The notes under the pieces: model-generated
Database searches by the model: none
What the model was told of the DNA's origin: nothing
The model's input: only the letters and a program-made list of their open reading frames with translations
DNA from: Mortierella alpina
Lineage: Eukaryota; Mortierellomycota; Mortierellomycetes; Mortierellales; Mortierellaceae
DNA length: 64,000 nt
NCBI GenBank assembly: GCA_029449245.1
Contig: JANATF010000008.1
Location: 248,001-312,000, forward strand
Reading direction: 5' to 3'
Shown here: piece by piece, positions 37,291 through 48,147 of the stretch
How positions within the stretch are numbered: the first letter of the stretch is position 1
Layout of the letters: every line of letters begins with the position of its first letter
Position numbers and translations under genes: made by a program

Positions 37291-39802
37291 TTAGTATTTG
37301 AGCGTGAGGTTGACACTACCGTCGAGTTGGTTAAAGTCATAATCCACAACCATGTCCATCTCATCGCCCATATGTCCCACCATGGCATCGTCCATCTTGA
37401 CCAAAAGCTCCTTCCTCACCGTCTTGCGGTACACACCCGAAATCGTCGACGCCTGAATCTCCAACTTCTCTGACAACTTTTGCACCAAGTCCGCCAACGT
37501 GAACTTTTCCAAGTACACCGCCCTGTACACAGATTCGCCTCCGATCTTGATGTAGAGACAAAGCACAGGACGCCGCTTGTTCGTATGCTGAGGCACATAG
37601 TTCGGGTCGCGGTCAATGAACAGGCTGCTGTTGTAATTGTTGTTGTTGTTGTTGCTGTTGTTGCTACTGTTGCTGTTACTGATGGTGGATACTACACCTG
37701 TCGTGGAAGAATACCCAGCAGCCAATGTATCGGAGACGAGCCCCGCTGGACTGCTGTGGCTACTGCTAACGATTCCGCCCTCGGTCGGACGGCGTCGTTT
37801 CCTGCTGACAGGAACGAGTGACGTTGACACTGCTGAAGAAGATGAATAGGAAGATCCCAATTGAGATCCTCCTCCGCCCCCTGTTGCTCCTCCTGCTGCT
37901 GCTAGTGATGATGATGATGATGATGACGATGATATTGCTGTTGTTGTCCCAGTTGCTGTCCCTGCAGATGGGTCAGGTCTAGACGACGAGGAAGACGTCG
38001 AGGTTTGGTCACCTCCAGGGCCTCCAGCATCCGTTTCCTGATCCTGTAAAGCCAGCGTCTCGGACAGATCCTGCGTGTCCTCATCGTCCGAACCTTCAGG
38101 GTGATCCAAGCATTCGTAAAACACGGAGACGGTCTGGACAGGTGCCAACATACTGACCAGGGGGTTGGTGTCTGCATTCTTTCCACGCATCTTGTCCCAC
38201 ATCTTTTCGAGATGCTTATGATCATCCTTGTTTTTCCTCTCTGCGCCCTGATAGAGGGGAAGGCATGTAGAACAAACAGCATGAGATTAAAACACTTTGG
38301 CAGATACCAAGAGAAGCATACAAATACCAGGGATGCAGTACAATTGGAAAAAAAAGAAAGGATTTTTGGTACCTTATCGCGAAATAACTTGATTTTGGCA
38401 AAGGACCTTTCCATAGGTGGTTGTGGATCGTCCTGATTGGCGGTAGCAGAAGTAGTAGTGCTGCCATTCCCATTCAAGAAGGTATCCATGTGAACACGGA
38501 GTGGAATACCCTTGACGCCCTTGATCCTCGAAAAGTCGGTCGAGAGACAATTGAATCGCACCATGAGCTTAGCGCCCGTTTTCCCATTCCACTTGAACGA
38601 AATCCTGTCAAATGTCTTGGACTGGATCTCCATCATCCCGATTGACGACGCTTTCTCTGGTAGTAAAAAAACAGGAGGAAACATGTGAGCGAACACCTAA
38701 AGAGCAAAAGGATCCCATCCAAGAGTAAACCAACGCTTGTTTGGAAGATAGAAAAGATAATAAAGAAGCAAAGAACCAGAAATACAACTAAAGAGCAAAC
38801 AAGTTTCATCCCTGTTATGCACCTTGGCAAAAACGTCGGGATGTGTGTTCTGTTGTTCTTTTGCTGCTCCTGTGCTGACTGCAGTCCCAATTTTGTGTTT
38901 TCGTGATGTATGAATGTATGAGTATTACCAATATCCAGCGCCCTTGCTGTTTTCGGATTAGCCTGTTGACTCAGCCAGAAACTCCAGTACCGGGCAGCAA
39001 GTCTTCGATGGGACGCATCATGGAATGTCACTCTGATCACACTGGTAATGTCTCCGTCGAACTCTTCGCTGTCCTTCAATGCCACGGCATAGAATTGGCC
39101 TAAACAAAAAAAAATATGAAAGCCATGCAAATCGTGGGAATGTTGCAATCAGTCGAGGGGTTGAACGTCTACCTGTTGGGCACAAACGGAAATCACGCAT
39201 CTCCCACCCCCGCTGCCCAACGTCAAAATGGTAGACTTTTTTTTCGCTCACCAAGCGTGCTCCTTTTTACTCTTATGACTTTACCTTTGTTCAGATAGGT
39301 CACTGGGGTCTCGTCTTGCCGTTGCATGGCGGCCGTCTGGGCCTCTAAAGAGATTTTGAACCGAAGACTGCAATGGGGCGAAGGCAAGAATATGATTCAT
39401 GTTAGTATTTGACCAGGTTGAGGTTGTGTATTATTTTGAGTCAACATTTGCTACCACTTGCAAACTTTACTTTGAGCCGCTTTCAGATCTGGGCGGCGAT
39501 GATTCCGAAACCGAGGCTGACGACGATCCATGATCCACTGGCGCCTGTCCTGCACCCGACTGAACCGACGGTCCTTGATGTCCCGGGCTTGCATACCGGC
39601 CGAGTGAGCCCTGTTGGACATGGTCGTACCCATCATATGAATGCTGCTGCTGCTGTGGCTGTTGCTGTTGCGGGTAGTGCGGCTGGGGGTGTTGCGGATG
39701 CAGTTGCGAATTGTACGGTAGAGTCGCAGTCTGTTGCGGCTGCTGCTGTGGTGGCGGTGCGTATTGGTTGGGGAGCCGTTGCTGTTGCATTTGCTTCTGC
39801 AA

Positions 39803-39836
<34 letters not shown>

Positions 39837-40024
39837 ACATTGTCTTGACGAATCTGCATTCCTTGTGGATGGAACACCTGTTGCGGGTGGAATGGCTGTT
39901 GCTGTTGTTGTTGTTGAGGCGGTGGTTGGGGGTACTGACTATGCGGTCTGTGCTGCTGGCCGGGGTATCCGAGAGCGTAACCCGGGTTGGTGCCGCTGTG
40001 CGGGTCGTTAGAGTTGTTTGTCAT
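37291..40024 (-). CDS. CP2/grainyhead-family transcription factor (682 aa)
   Basis: Five exons are inferred: 40024-39471, 39367-39285, 39099-38929, 38656-38373 and 38247-37291 (phases 2, 1, 1, 0). The CP2 domain is an immunoglobulin-like DNA-binding fold. In fungi the group controls cell-wall remodelling and conidial separation. Its landmarks are LRFKISLEAQTAAMQRQ, TPVTYLNKGQFYAVAL, VIRVTFHDASHRR, SKTFDRISFKWNGKTGAK, GVKGIPLRVHMDTF and SFAKIKLFRDK. The N-terminal 180 residues are Gln/Pro-rich. After the domain comes a Ser-rich disordered stretch, then a C-terminal region (YRAVYLEKFTLADLVQKLSE) resembling the dimerisation module of the family. The start at 40024 (MTNNSNDPHSG) is the first ATG in a frame closed upstream. 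Confidence 0.88.
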
Positions 40025-40603
40025 GACGATACGGCTGCCGTTGCTAGTGCCTGAGCTAGTGCTTGTGCTTGTGCTTGTGCTTGAGCGGCGTGCACTGTGG
40101 CCATTGGTGGTGCGAGGTAGTCCCAAGACGGTGCCTTTTCCTTTCTACGCTTCCCCCCTGTTCACCTTTAGTGTTTGCTGATGTCGATTGTGGATCAAGC
40201 GAGGCAATGCAAAGGGTGGCGAGCTGTTCTGTTCGTGCCCTATGCGCGAGAGAGGACGATCCAAAAGGAGAGGAGGACGGTTCAGGGCGGGCAAGGAGCA
40301 AGCAATGCAGGGATTGCAGGGCTGGAGGTGAAGGGATGGATGGATGGATGGATGAAGGAAAAAGGCAAAAGGGAATTGTCGAATGCGCACAAACTATTAC
40401 AACCTACTGGAATCCCAAACCTGTTTCTTGGCTTCCGATGGACGCATTTATTTCGATGAGTGAATAATAGTGTCTACGGTCCAGTCCTGGTGCTGCCGCT
40501 GTTACATACACAGTAGAACACCCTCGCTCACTCACAACGACCTCTCTTCTCCTCCTTCTCCTTCTCCTCCATCTCCTCCTTCTGCTCCCTAGCCCTCTGG
40601 GGC
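40025..40603. other. CP2 5' flank and MoaE 3' flank
   Basis: Short tandem repeats are visible: a GCTTGT hexamer repeat at about 40052-40083 and GGAT repeats at about 40336-40355. CTCCTT-rich sequence lies near 40545-40585. No gene was seen. Confidence 0.45.
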
Positions 40604-41220
40604 TTATGGCTGCGTGTCGTTCGCCTTCCAGACCTCGCCTCCATCCGTGCCATCGGGCCCGCCGTTCACGTACACCTCCTTCTTCCAGATCGGCACCTGC
40701 ACCTTCAGCTCGTCAATCATCCAGTGCACAGCCTCCAGTCCCTGTTTCCGATGGCCTGATGAGATCGCGATCACAACGCTGGTCTCCCCAACAGGGCAGT
40801 CGCCAATCTTGTGTACAATCGCGATGTGGATCAGATCATCCCAACGTTGACGCGCGGCCGTGATCAACGCATAGATGGATTTTTCCGCCATGGGGCCATA
40901 CGCTTCATAGGCCAAGGTCTTGACCTCCTTGTCTAACGAGTTCGATATGCAATGGAGTAGTAAGCATACAGTAAGAAGAAACCGTAAGCGTACGCACTAG
41001 AAAAGCAAGCCTCATGAAGCAGTTGGCAGTAAGGTAGCATGGAGTCATGGTTTCACACTCGAGCCATCAATGAATGGTAACTGTTGGACAATTTACCTTC
41101 AAAATTGTCCCGTGTTGTTCCCGAGAATGTGGAAATGGCGCCTGCCTTTGGGTCATGGACCGACTTTGCAATTTCGTCCAGACTGAGAATGTCGCTTGTG
41201 AGCTTGACAATGTCCTTCAT
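40604..41220 (-). CDS. MOCS2B: Molybdopterin synthase catalytic (large) subunit, MoaE/MOCS2B
   Basis: Two exons are inferred: 41220-41097 and 40932-40604 (150 aa, phase 1). This subunit works with the MoaD-type sulfur carrier to convert precursor Z (cPMP) to molybdopterin in molybdenum cofactor synthesis. Landmarks are AGAISTFSGTTRDNFE joined to DKEVKTLAYEAY, then SIYALITAARQRW, IAIVHKIGDCPVGETSVVIA, SGHRKQGLEAVHWMIDELK and the catalytic-lysine segment VPIWKKEVYVNGG. The length matches the family. A working molybdenum cofactor pathway, for example for nitrate reductase, is implied; no other pathway member lies in the window. Confidence 0.93.
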
Positions 41221-41612
41221 TTATGTAGGATGAGTGAGGATGAGTACGAGTATGAGTATGAGTATGAGTGAGGGCTGCAGGAAAGAGTTTTCGGAAAAGT
41301 GCGCAGAAATAAAAGGTAGAGAACGTAAAAAAAAAGTGGAGTCGGGTGGAGCTTGCAAGACAGGCAAGGTAAGCCTGGAGGCGTGAAGACAAAAAAAAAA
41401 AAAATCGGTCTCAGGCAGACACGTGAGTCAGCTATGTCGAGGGACATTTGCCCAGCACTTTGCCAGAGAGCATACGGTTTCTTACTCTATGCTTACTACT
41501 CCATTGCATATCGAACTCGTTAGACTAAGAGTTCTGGTGGGGTCCTGAGGTGACGATGGACAAGAGTACAGAGCCATCCAAGATATTGTATAGCCCAGCG
41601 GGCAATTTATTG
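41221..41612. other. Spacer between PRL phosphatase and MoaE genes
   Basis: The two minus-strand genes are in tandem. A GAGTAT/GTATGA hexamer repeat lies at about 41238-41271, close upstream of the MoaE start, and a poly-A run at about 41390-41404. No gene was seen. Confidence 0.4.
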
Positions 41613-42661
41613 TTATTTCCCGAATAGCTTGGATATAAAGCCCGACTTCTTTTTCGCAATCCTTGGCCCTGATCCTGCCGGCTGTTTGCTGCTGTCCCCA
41701 ACACTGTTGTTGCTGACTGCACCGACACTCTTATTCGGCGGCTTCTTTGCACCAAAGCCTTGTTTCCGCTTCTTGTAGCTAAAGCGAGAGTGGGGTGAAA
41801 GGCTGTTAGTCAGCGCACATGCAATACAAAGGGGATCGCGCTATGATTATTTGGACACCACACAAAAAGGATATGGAGACCAGTACCTGTCGAGAAAGGC
41901 GATCTGTACACGATTGAGCGCTCCTCGCCTTGCTTTGCGGATATATGTAATGGCGTCCTATGAAATTAACGTTTGTTTTCTTCAGTATTCGTGCTCGAGC
42001 TCAAGTCTCTCGGTAATTCGTTTTCCTAGGCGCTGACTTTTTGAGTTTTGCTCGTTGCACGCTTGGTACCAATGCCGACAGCAAGAAACAAAGGTTCTTA
42101 CCAGTGGATCCATGCCTCCTTCGATAAGAGAGACGGCGACCAGAACCTTCACCAACCGAATGCACTGTTAGTAGTCATTCTGATGTCATTTTCTCGCAAA
42201 TACAAGCCAGCAGCGGTTCCCAGGGTGCTTACAGGTGCTCGCCCAATGCCAGATATGCAGTGAACCGCAATGCATTTTTCAGTCTCTCCAGAGTTGTAAA
42301 AAACCTTGTCGTTCAAGTCTAGCCAGCGTGCGACAACGTCCTTGACTGGGGCTGTTCCGTCCTGGAACTTCCTACAGGAGATGAGAAGAGACAAGTAAGT
42401 AGCTTGCACGGCTGACTAGGAGGATGTAGCAAGTTGACAGGCTTGCTTGTGGGCAACATACATATCGTCGTGGACATGGATTCCAGCATCGTTTAGGGGC
42501 TTTGGATCGTATGGACTGCCCTCGCAGATGCGGACGAGGTCTGTGACATTGTGCTCGTCGAGGATGGGCAGGTAAGCGGCGATGGTGCTGTCCGACGGGC
42601 AGTCGAGGATGAGGAATCGGAGCTTGCCCACGGCGATGGGGCTGATGCTGACTCGAGGCAT
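41613..42661 (-). CDS. PRL/PTP4A-type protein tyrosine phosphatase
   Basis: Five exons are inferred: 42661-42462, 42371-42233, 42146-42102, 41957-41887 and 41778-41613 (206 aa; phases 2, 0, 0, 2). The fold opens with ISPIAVGKLRFLILDCPSDS and NVTDLVRICEGSPYD, then FQDGTAPVKDVVARWLDL. The active site is VHCISGIGRAPVLVAVSLIE, which keeps the HC-x5-R signature with catalytic Cys and Arg and the Ala-Pro after Arg typical of PRL. AITYIRKARRGALNRVQIAFL follows, as in the family. The tail is Lys-rich and ends KSGFISKLFGK. It lacks the C-terminal CaaX prenylation box that anchors animal PRLs, so membrane binding may depend on the basic tail. Likely role: phosphatase or CNNM-type transporter regulator. 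Confidence 0.88.
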
Positions 42662-43104
42662 GAGGATGAGGACGAGCGAGCGCAGAGAATCGAAAAGAGA
42701 CAGCAGGAACAGTGAGAGAGAATGGGCGGGAAACGGGAAGACAAAAAGACAAAAGAAGGGCAAAAGGAACACACAGGCCCGCTTTATAGGGTCATCACGT
42801 TTTGGGCTGAGATATTTGGCCAAGACACCACCACTCGGACGACCACGCAGACCCTGTTTTTGTATTTCCATTCCTTTTGTTGTCTGTTCAGGCCGTCCAT
42901 CCATCCCATCTTGCTCATCTGCCGTCGACTGCCGGCGACCGCCCTGCACCTGCGTTGTCCATTCTTCATCTTCTTCATCCCGTCCTCCTTGCCTTCCATT
43001 CACCTTTCTGTCCTTACACACACGCCGCCTCCATCGTACCCTCGCATACACCATCCAGAGCCTCTTTCCCACTGACAGCACTGCAGAGTCAATAGACCAA
43101 CGAC
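42662..43104. promoter_or_regulatory. Shared head-to-head promoter, PRL phosphatase / AIG1 GTPase
   Basis: There are 443 nt between divergent starts, with CT/CCAT-rich sequence on the plus strand (42890-43080). Long frames on both strands here are compositional, not genes. Confidence 0.4.
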
Positions 43105-44774
43105 ATGTACTCGGGTCAGGCACCTCCACAGCGGCATCAAAGCCAGCAACTCTACCCCGCACAGCCACAGCACCAGCAGCACCAGCAGCACCAACAGCAG
43201 TACTACAGGCAACAGCAGCAGCACTATCCAACGCAGCAACAACAACAACAGCAACAACAACAGCTACAGCAGCGACAGCAACAGCCAGCACAACAGTATC
43301 CGCCTCCTCCTCAACCACAGCAGCAACAGGTACAGCCACAGCATCAGGACCAGCAGCAACAGCAACAGCAAAACCAGGCCGACAGCACCCCTCCAGCCCG
43401 TGAATTCACCATTGTTGCCCTGGGCAAAAGTGGAGAAGGTAATGCATTACCTTGACAGAGAAACAGTTACCATCGAAGAAACAATTCCCGATGAGGCGAC
43501 GATGACTGTACGCTTGATGCTGTGGTGTTGAACAATGCCAACTGACAGAAAGTGCCGTCCACCCAATTCCTAGGAAAGAGCACATTGCTGAATGCCATCC
43601 TAGGCCGAGAAATGTTTCTAGCCAAGGCCTCTGTCAGCGTAAATGAACCCCTCCGAGTTCCCTTACAACATACCCCCCCACCCCCCCTTATTCACAACGA
43701 ATGTCATCCTTCCTTCCTTCCTGCCTTGCTTTGCCTCTGCCCTTTCTTGCCTTTTCTTATATCTCTGCGTAACATCTCTAGGCACCTTCTCCTTTTGCTT
43801 ACCTCACTATCGTCTCTCTCCTGCTGCTGGTAATTAATAGGAAGTAACTCAGCATGTGGATAAAGCAACCAACCACTTTCTCAACATCCCCTCCAACCCT
43901 GTCATGCACTGCGTCGATACCCCGTCCTTCAATGGAAAACTGCATGATCTACATCGCGTCAACGAGCTCGGCGTCCTTCTGACCAAAGTCGCAGCAGGCG
44001 TGGATGCATTCTTGTTTGTCGTCAAGTGCACGCGGTACCGGTGAGTGTCTGTGTGTGTACACACCTCCAACACGAGGACGAGGAGCAAGGGAGGATCAAA
44101 CTTGGTGCGCGGGCGTAGGGAGGTGAACCGGTTTCCCACCATACTCCAGTTGATATCGAGTTCAGAAAGATAAAACAGTGGTTTTGTTGGTGGGCTGTTG
44201 CTGTGTGGGCGTCTCAAAAGAATCAACAAGTGTCTAACCTCTCTGTTGGACAATGATTTTTTTTTTTAGATATGACAACACGTTTCATCAGACGCTTCAA
44301 ACCTACCAGAGTCTTTTGACGCCCGCATTCTGGTCTAAACTCATCGTCGTCTTTACCCATGCCACGCCCGAACTCTTGCCGGCGACTCAGTCGAGGGTAC
44401 CGTTGATGGCCTGGGCACGCGAAATCCAAGAGAACTTCAAGTTGCCGTCCCCGCCCATGGTCGTTTTTGCGATGGACTATGTACGGTTCCCTTATCCGTC
44501 CGGAGGCGCACAGGATTTCTGGGAGAGACTCATGGAACTGGACGCCAACACGGAACCCTATTGTCATAAACCCTTTCTGGAAAGCTTTGGGAACGGCATT
44601 GCAGTGGAAGGTTATGTCCAACGGATCAAGGGCCACCTGGCCTTGTTCGAACCCAGTTTCTTTGAACACCAAGCAGAAGGACAGTACCGGGAACAGCAAA
44701 AGGAGATGAAGAAACGGAAAGAACATCGATTTAATTTGTTCCGAAAGAGTACGCATGCTACAAGAGGACCATGA
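43105..44774 (+). CDS. AIG1-type GTPase with Gln-rich N-terminus
   Basis: Four exons are inferred: 43105-43438, 43574-43638, 43841-44040 and 44270-44774 (367 aa; phases 1, 0, 2). The first ~100 residues are almost wholly Gln/Pro/Tyr. The GTPase begins EFTIVALGKSGEGKSTLLNA, where the P-loop GKSGEGKS is built across intron 1. It continues HCVDTPSFNG (G3, DTP), then GVDAFLFVVKCTRYRYDNTF, the AIG1 'conserved box' region, and WSKLIVVFTHATPELLP. G4 is not a textbook NKxD or THxD; THAT occupies that place. The end is charged (QQKEMKKRKEHRFNLF). AIG1/GIMAP proteins are septin-like membrane GTPases best known from plants and vertebrates. The role here is unknown. Confidence 0.8.
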
Positions 44775-45266
44775 GAAAGCGGGAGAGGATCATTGTTCAT
44801 GAACAACCATTTTTTCAAATAACAAAAAAAAAAAAAAAAAAAAAAAAACGGAGTGCGCGCGTATATCTTTCTTTTGGGCGACCACCCCCTCCCCGTTCCT
44901 AAACAGTGCCACACGGAGCAAGGGGGCCCAGAGGACGAGCGCGCGTGGTGCAGAGCAAGCCATGGTACACCACCTTGCATTCATTTCTGTGATGAAATGG
45001 ATAGATAGAAAGCTTCAATATCGACTTCAATGGCACTTCTGAAAAAGAGATCTGAGGACGAGAAAATAGAAACACTGGGACATCCACAAAGTGGATTCCG
45101 ACAGGCACACCTTCATGTCATTGTCTTTCGTAATTAAAAATAGATCATACTGCTTGGGCGCTTGAACTGAGATGAATGACAACTTTTTTTTTCTTTTATG
45201 AAAATGAGCGAAACAAATGTCTATAAGCGTATGCGGGGTGAAAGAGGATCTCCTCCCTTCTTCTTT
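44775..45266. other. Convergent 3' region with long poly-A tract
   Basis: A run of about 25 A lies at 44824-44848, just after the AIG1 GTPase stop. The remainder has no protein-like frame. Such runs are common slippage and assembly trouble spots. Confidence 0.45.
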
Positions 45267-48147
45267 TTACAACAGTGGCGATTCGTAGAATCCTGCATCG
45301 TGGTCGCCTCTGTGCTGTTGCTGTTGCTGTTGCTGCTGCGGTGGCTGCTGGTATGACTTTGGCATCGACGGCTGCTGGCCACTCTTCAAATGTTGCTGAT
45401 GTGCAGGAGTCGCAACTGCAGCCGAGATCCGGGGTGAGGGAGCGCCATAGACCTCTTGATTGACCATCACCGGCTGGTGTTTCTGGGGCGGGATCGCCGC
45501 ATGATTGACCGCTGTTGAGGACGAAGGCAGGCTCCTGGAGTTCTTGTCCACCGCTGCGAGCACATCCTCATAGAACCCGTTTCCAAATGACGAAGCCGTA
45601 TTCAGACTCGGCGACGCTGATCCCGATCCTGTCGCATGGCTGCTAGATGGCTGCTGCTGTTGCTTGGGAGCAGAGGCTGGGATGGGCGCGGGGATGGGGA
45701 AACCGCCACCGACGGCATGGTGGTTGCCATGGGACTGGTGATAGTTGCCTGATGACGAGGGGTATGCCTGATCCGGAGCACGGACAGGGGACAGCACACT
45801 CGACGGGTGATGTTGTGCTGAAGGCGATGAGCTGGGAGTGATGTTGATGAAGGGTGGACGGGCATGGGCCGCTGCAGGACTTGGGACTTCAGTTTGCATG
45901 AGCCTCATCTTGATATCATCTTCATCCTCCAGGTCCTCTTCCTCATCCTCTTCTTCATCACCATCACTGTGATACAACTGCTGTTGGTGTTGATGCGACT
46001 TTGAACCTGGGACGTCGATCGAATCAGACAAGGGCACTCCAGTGAACTTGACCGACTTTTTACGCTGCACTCCTGCTCCAGCACCACTCAAGGGCGCATT
46101 GGCGTCAGCAGCGCGCTGTTGCTGCTTCTGTGCATCGCCTCCTGCTGAAACAAGGGCCGAAGCGGGAACAATCGGCACAGCAACCTCGTCGTCTTCGTCG
46201 TCATCACCATCCTCTAGAGGCTGAGAATAGGCGCCGAAAATGGTGTCACGGTAGCCGTTATAAGCCGGCATGCCATCATCATCAATCTCGGTCTTGTCGT
46301 CGTAAAGTGTGGGGTTGAAGGGGTGCGATGGTGCAAGTGCGGATAGGGCCGAGGCTGGGACAGGTGTTGGGGGAAGTGGAGACTGCTGAATGGGTTGAGC
46401 TGGTGGTTGCTGCTTTCGCTGCTGTTGTTCCTCCTGTGCCTGTGCCTGTGCCTGTGCCTGCTCCTTTTGTTGTTGTTGACGCTGCAACATGCGCTGCTGC
46501 TGCTCATACTGATGCTGCTGAACATCCAAGGGCTGCATCTCGATTTCCTTTGAACGAGCTAGAGGGCTAGCTTGGCCAGGCAAGGGAGTTTGAACTCGAG
46601 AATCATTCATGGCGGCCAGATGACGGTGCGCCTGCGCAGGAGAGTTGGGAGCTGGCGATCCCTGACGACGGTTGGCGGCAGCAATCGCACCCACCGCTGC
46701 ACCGCCCACTGCTGCAGCCAAGAGTTCCCGGTCGTGGAAGGGGTTCTGCTGTTGTTGATGAGGATGAGGCTGTACGTGTGACATGTTCTGTGCATCACTT
46801 ATGACAGAGCGTCCCGAGGGCGAGTAAGACAGCTGGGATACTGGGCCTGGCGGGCCTCCAAGCTGCATCCTTGGATCAGAGTTGTTGCGCATGATGGGTC
46901 CGTTGCCGTTACCTGCATTGGGGTGAGGCATCATACGAGCATGGGCCGGATCGTAAGCAGATTCAGGCTCAGAGTCCAGCGAGTCGCGGTTGCCACCTTG
47001 CTGAAATGGACTCTGACTGCGTTGCTGCACAGGCACTCCGTACTGCTGTTGTTGAGGACGAGGAGGCTGCTGTTCAAATTGAGGAGGTTGGTAGGGCTGG
47101 TGTTGCTGGCGGGGGGACAGAGACCTTGGAGAGCCATCTGCAGCCATGGCCATGGCCCCTGCGGGAGGAAAGCCTCTCGTCCTGTCCTCGGGTGCATCAA
47201 AGGGATTGCCACCGCTGTTGACATGCTGCATCTGGTTCATCGGATGTTGTGGCTGCGGCTTGGGCTCGCCTGAGAATGGGGATGGATATATGGGCGCTGG
47301 AGCAGAGAGCGGCACGGAGACCATGCCATCGCCACCCTGAGCGGAGGGAGGGCCAGAGCGGGCCATCGAGGTCTCGCTGTAGGACTCCTTCGAGTCGTCA
47401 AGGCGCGTGTGCTGGCTGCGCTCGCGCACTAAACGGCGGTGTCGCACAAAGAAGATCAAGGCGATGAGCAACAAGAAGATGACCACACCGGCAATGATGC
47501 CACCCAACGCGCCGCCAGAAAGACCCCCATCGGATGAAGACTGCGACTCAGGGGTGTGGCTTGATGAGGAACCGCTGCCGTGCGGGGCTGTGACCGAGGC
47601 GGTGGGGCCAAGCGTCGAGGTGGGTCCGATGGTGGTGGTCGTGACGAAGGCACCGGTGATGTTGAACTGGTTGGAGGCTGTGGGCCTGACATTGATAGGT
47701 CCTGTGTAGTCGGCGTAGAAGCTATGCTGTTGACGCAGGAAAATGTGCGAGGAAGGGGTTAAAACGACTGGCTTTAGAGGCATAACACATGTACATGTGC
47801 TCTTGACACCCCATCGCTTAGCCTGGCATAGCTGAGGTAAACGTAAGACTTACCTGGCCGCCTGTGGCCTCTTTGGGAATGACAACCCTGAGTTTGGCCG
47901 CCGTTTGGGCGACTAGCTTGTTGAGATCGTATCGCTGCCCGCTTAAGGCACGCAACTGCAGATTGAATGGCTCCTGGGTGTCTGGGGTGCCTGCCGTAGG
48001 AGTGACAATAGTCCACTGCAACTCTATGGTCTCGCCGGGCTGCATGATCGTCGGCGGGATCCTGACAAAACTGATGTTGGCGCACACGGTGGACAGGGAC
48101 AGAAGCAGCGCCGCAGACGCGAGACGCTTTCGAGACAGAACACGCAT
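45267..48147 (-). CDS. Signal-peptide, one-TM surface protein with Ser/Thr-rich stalk and long Gln-rich tail (917 aa)
   Basis: Two exons are inferred: 48147-47854 and 47726-45267, phase 0. The N-terminus is a clear leader (RLASAALLLSLSTVCA). The ectodomain begins SFVRIPPTIMQPGETIELQW, a segment shared with Kre9/Knh1-like N-terminal Ig-type folds of fungal wall proteins. A Ser/Thr-rich stalk (about residues 120-165) is likely O-mannosylated. The membrane segment is at about 171-192 (GGIIAGVVIFLLLIALIFFV), followed by RHRRLVRERS. The remaining ~720 residues are Gln/Pro/Ser-rich and disordered, with acidic patches. The layout (leader, Ser/Thr stalk, TM, disordered tail) resembles wall-integrity sensors of the Wsc/Mid2 sort without a WSC domain. 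That role is inference. Confidence 0.8.
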
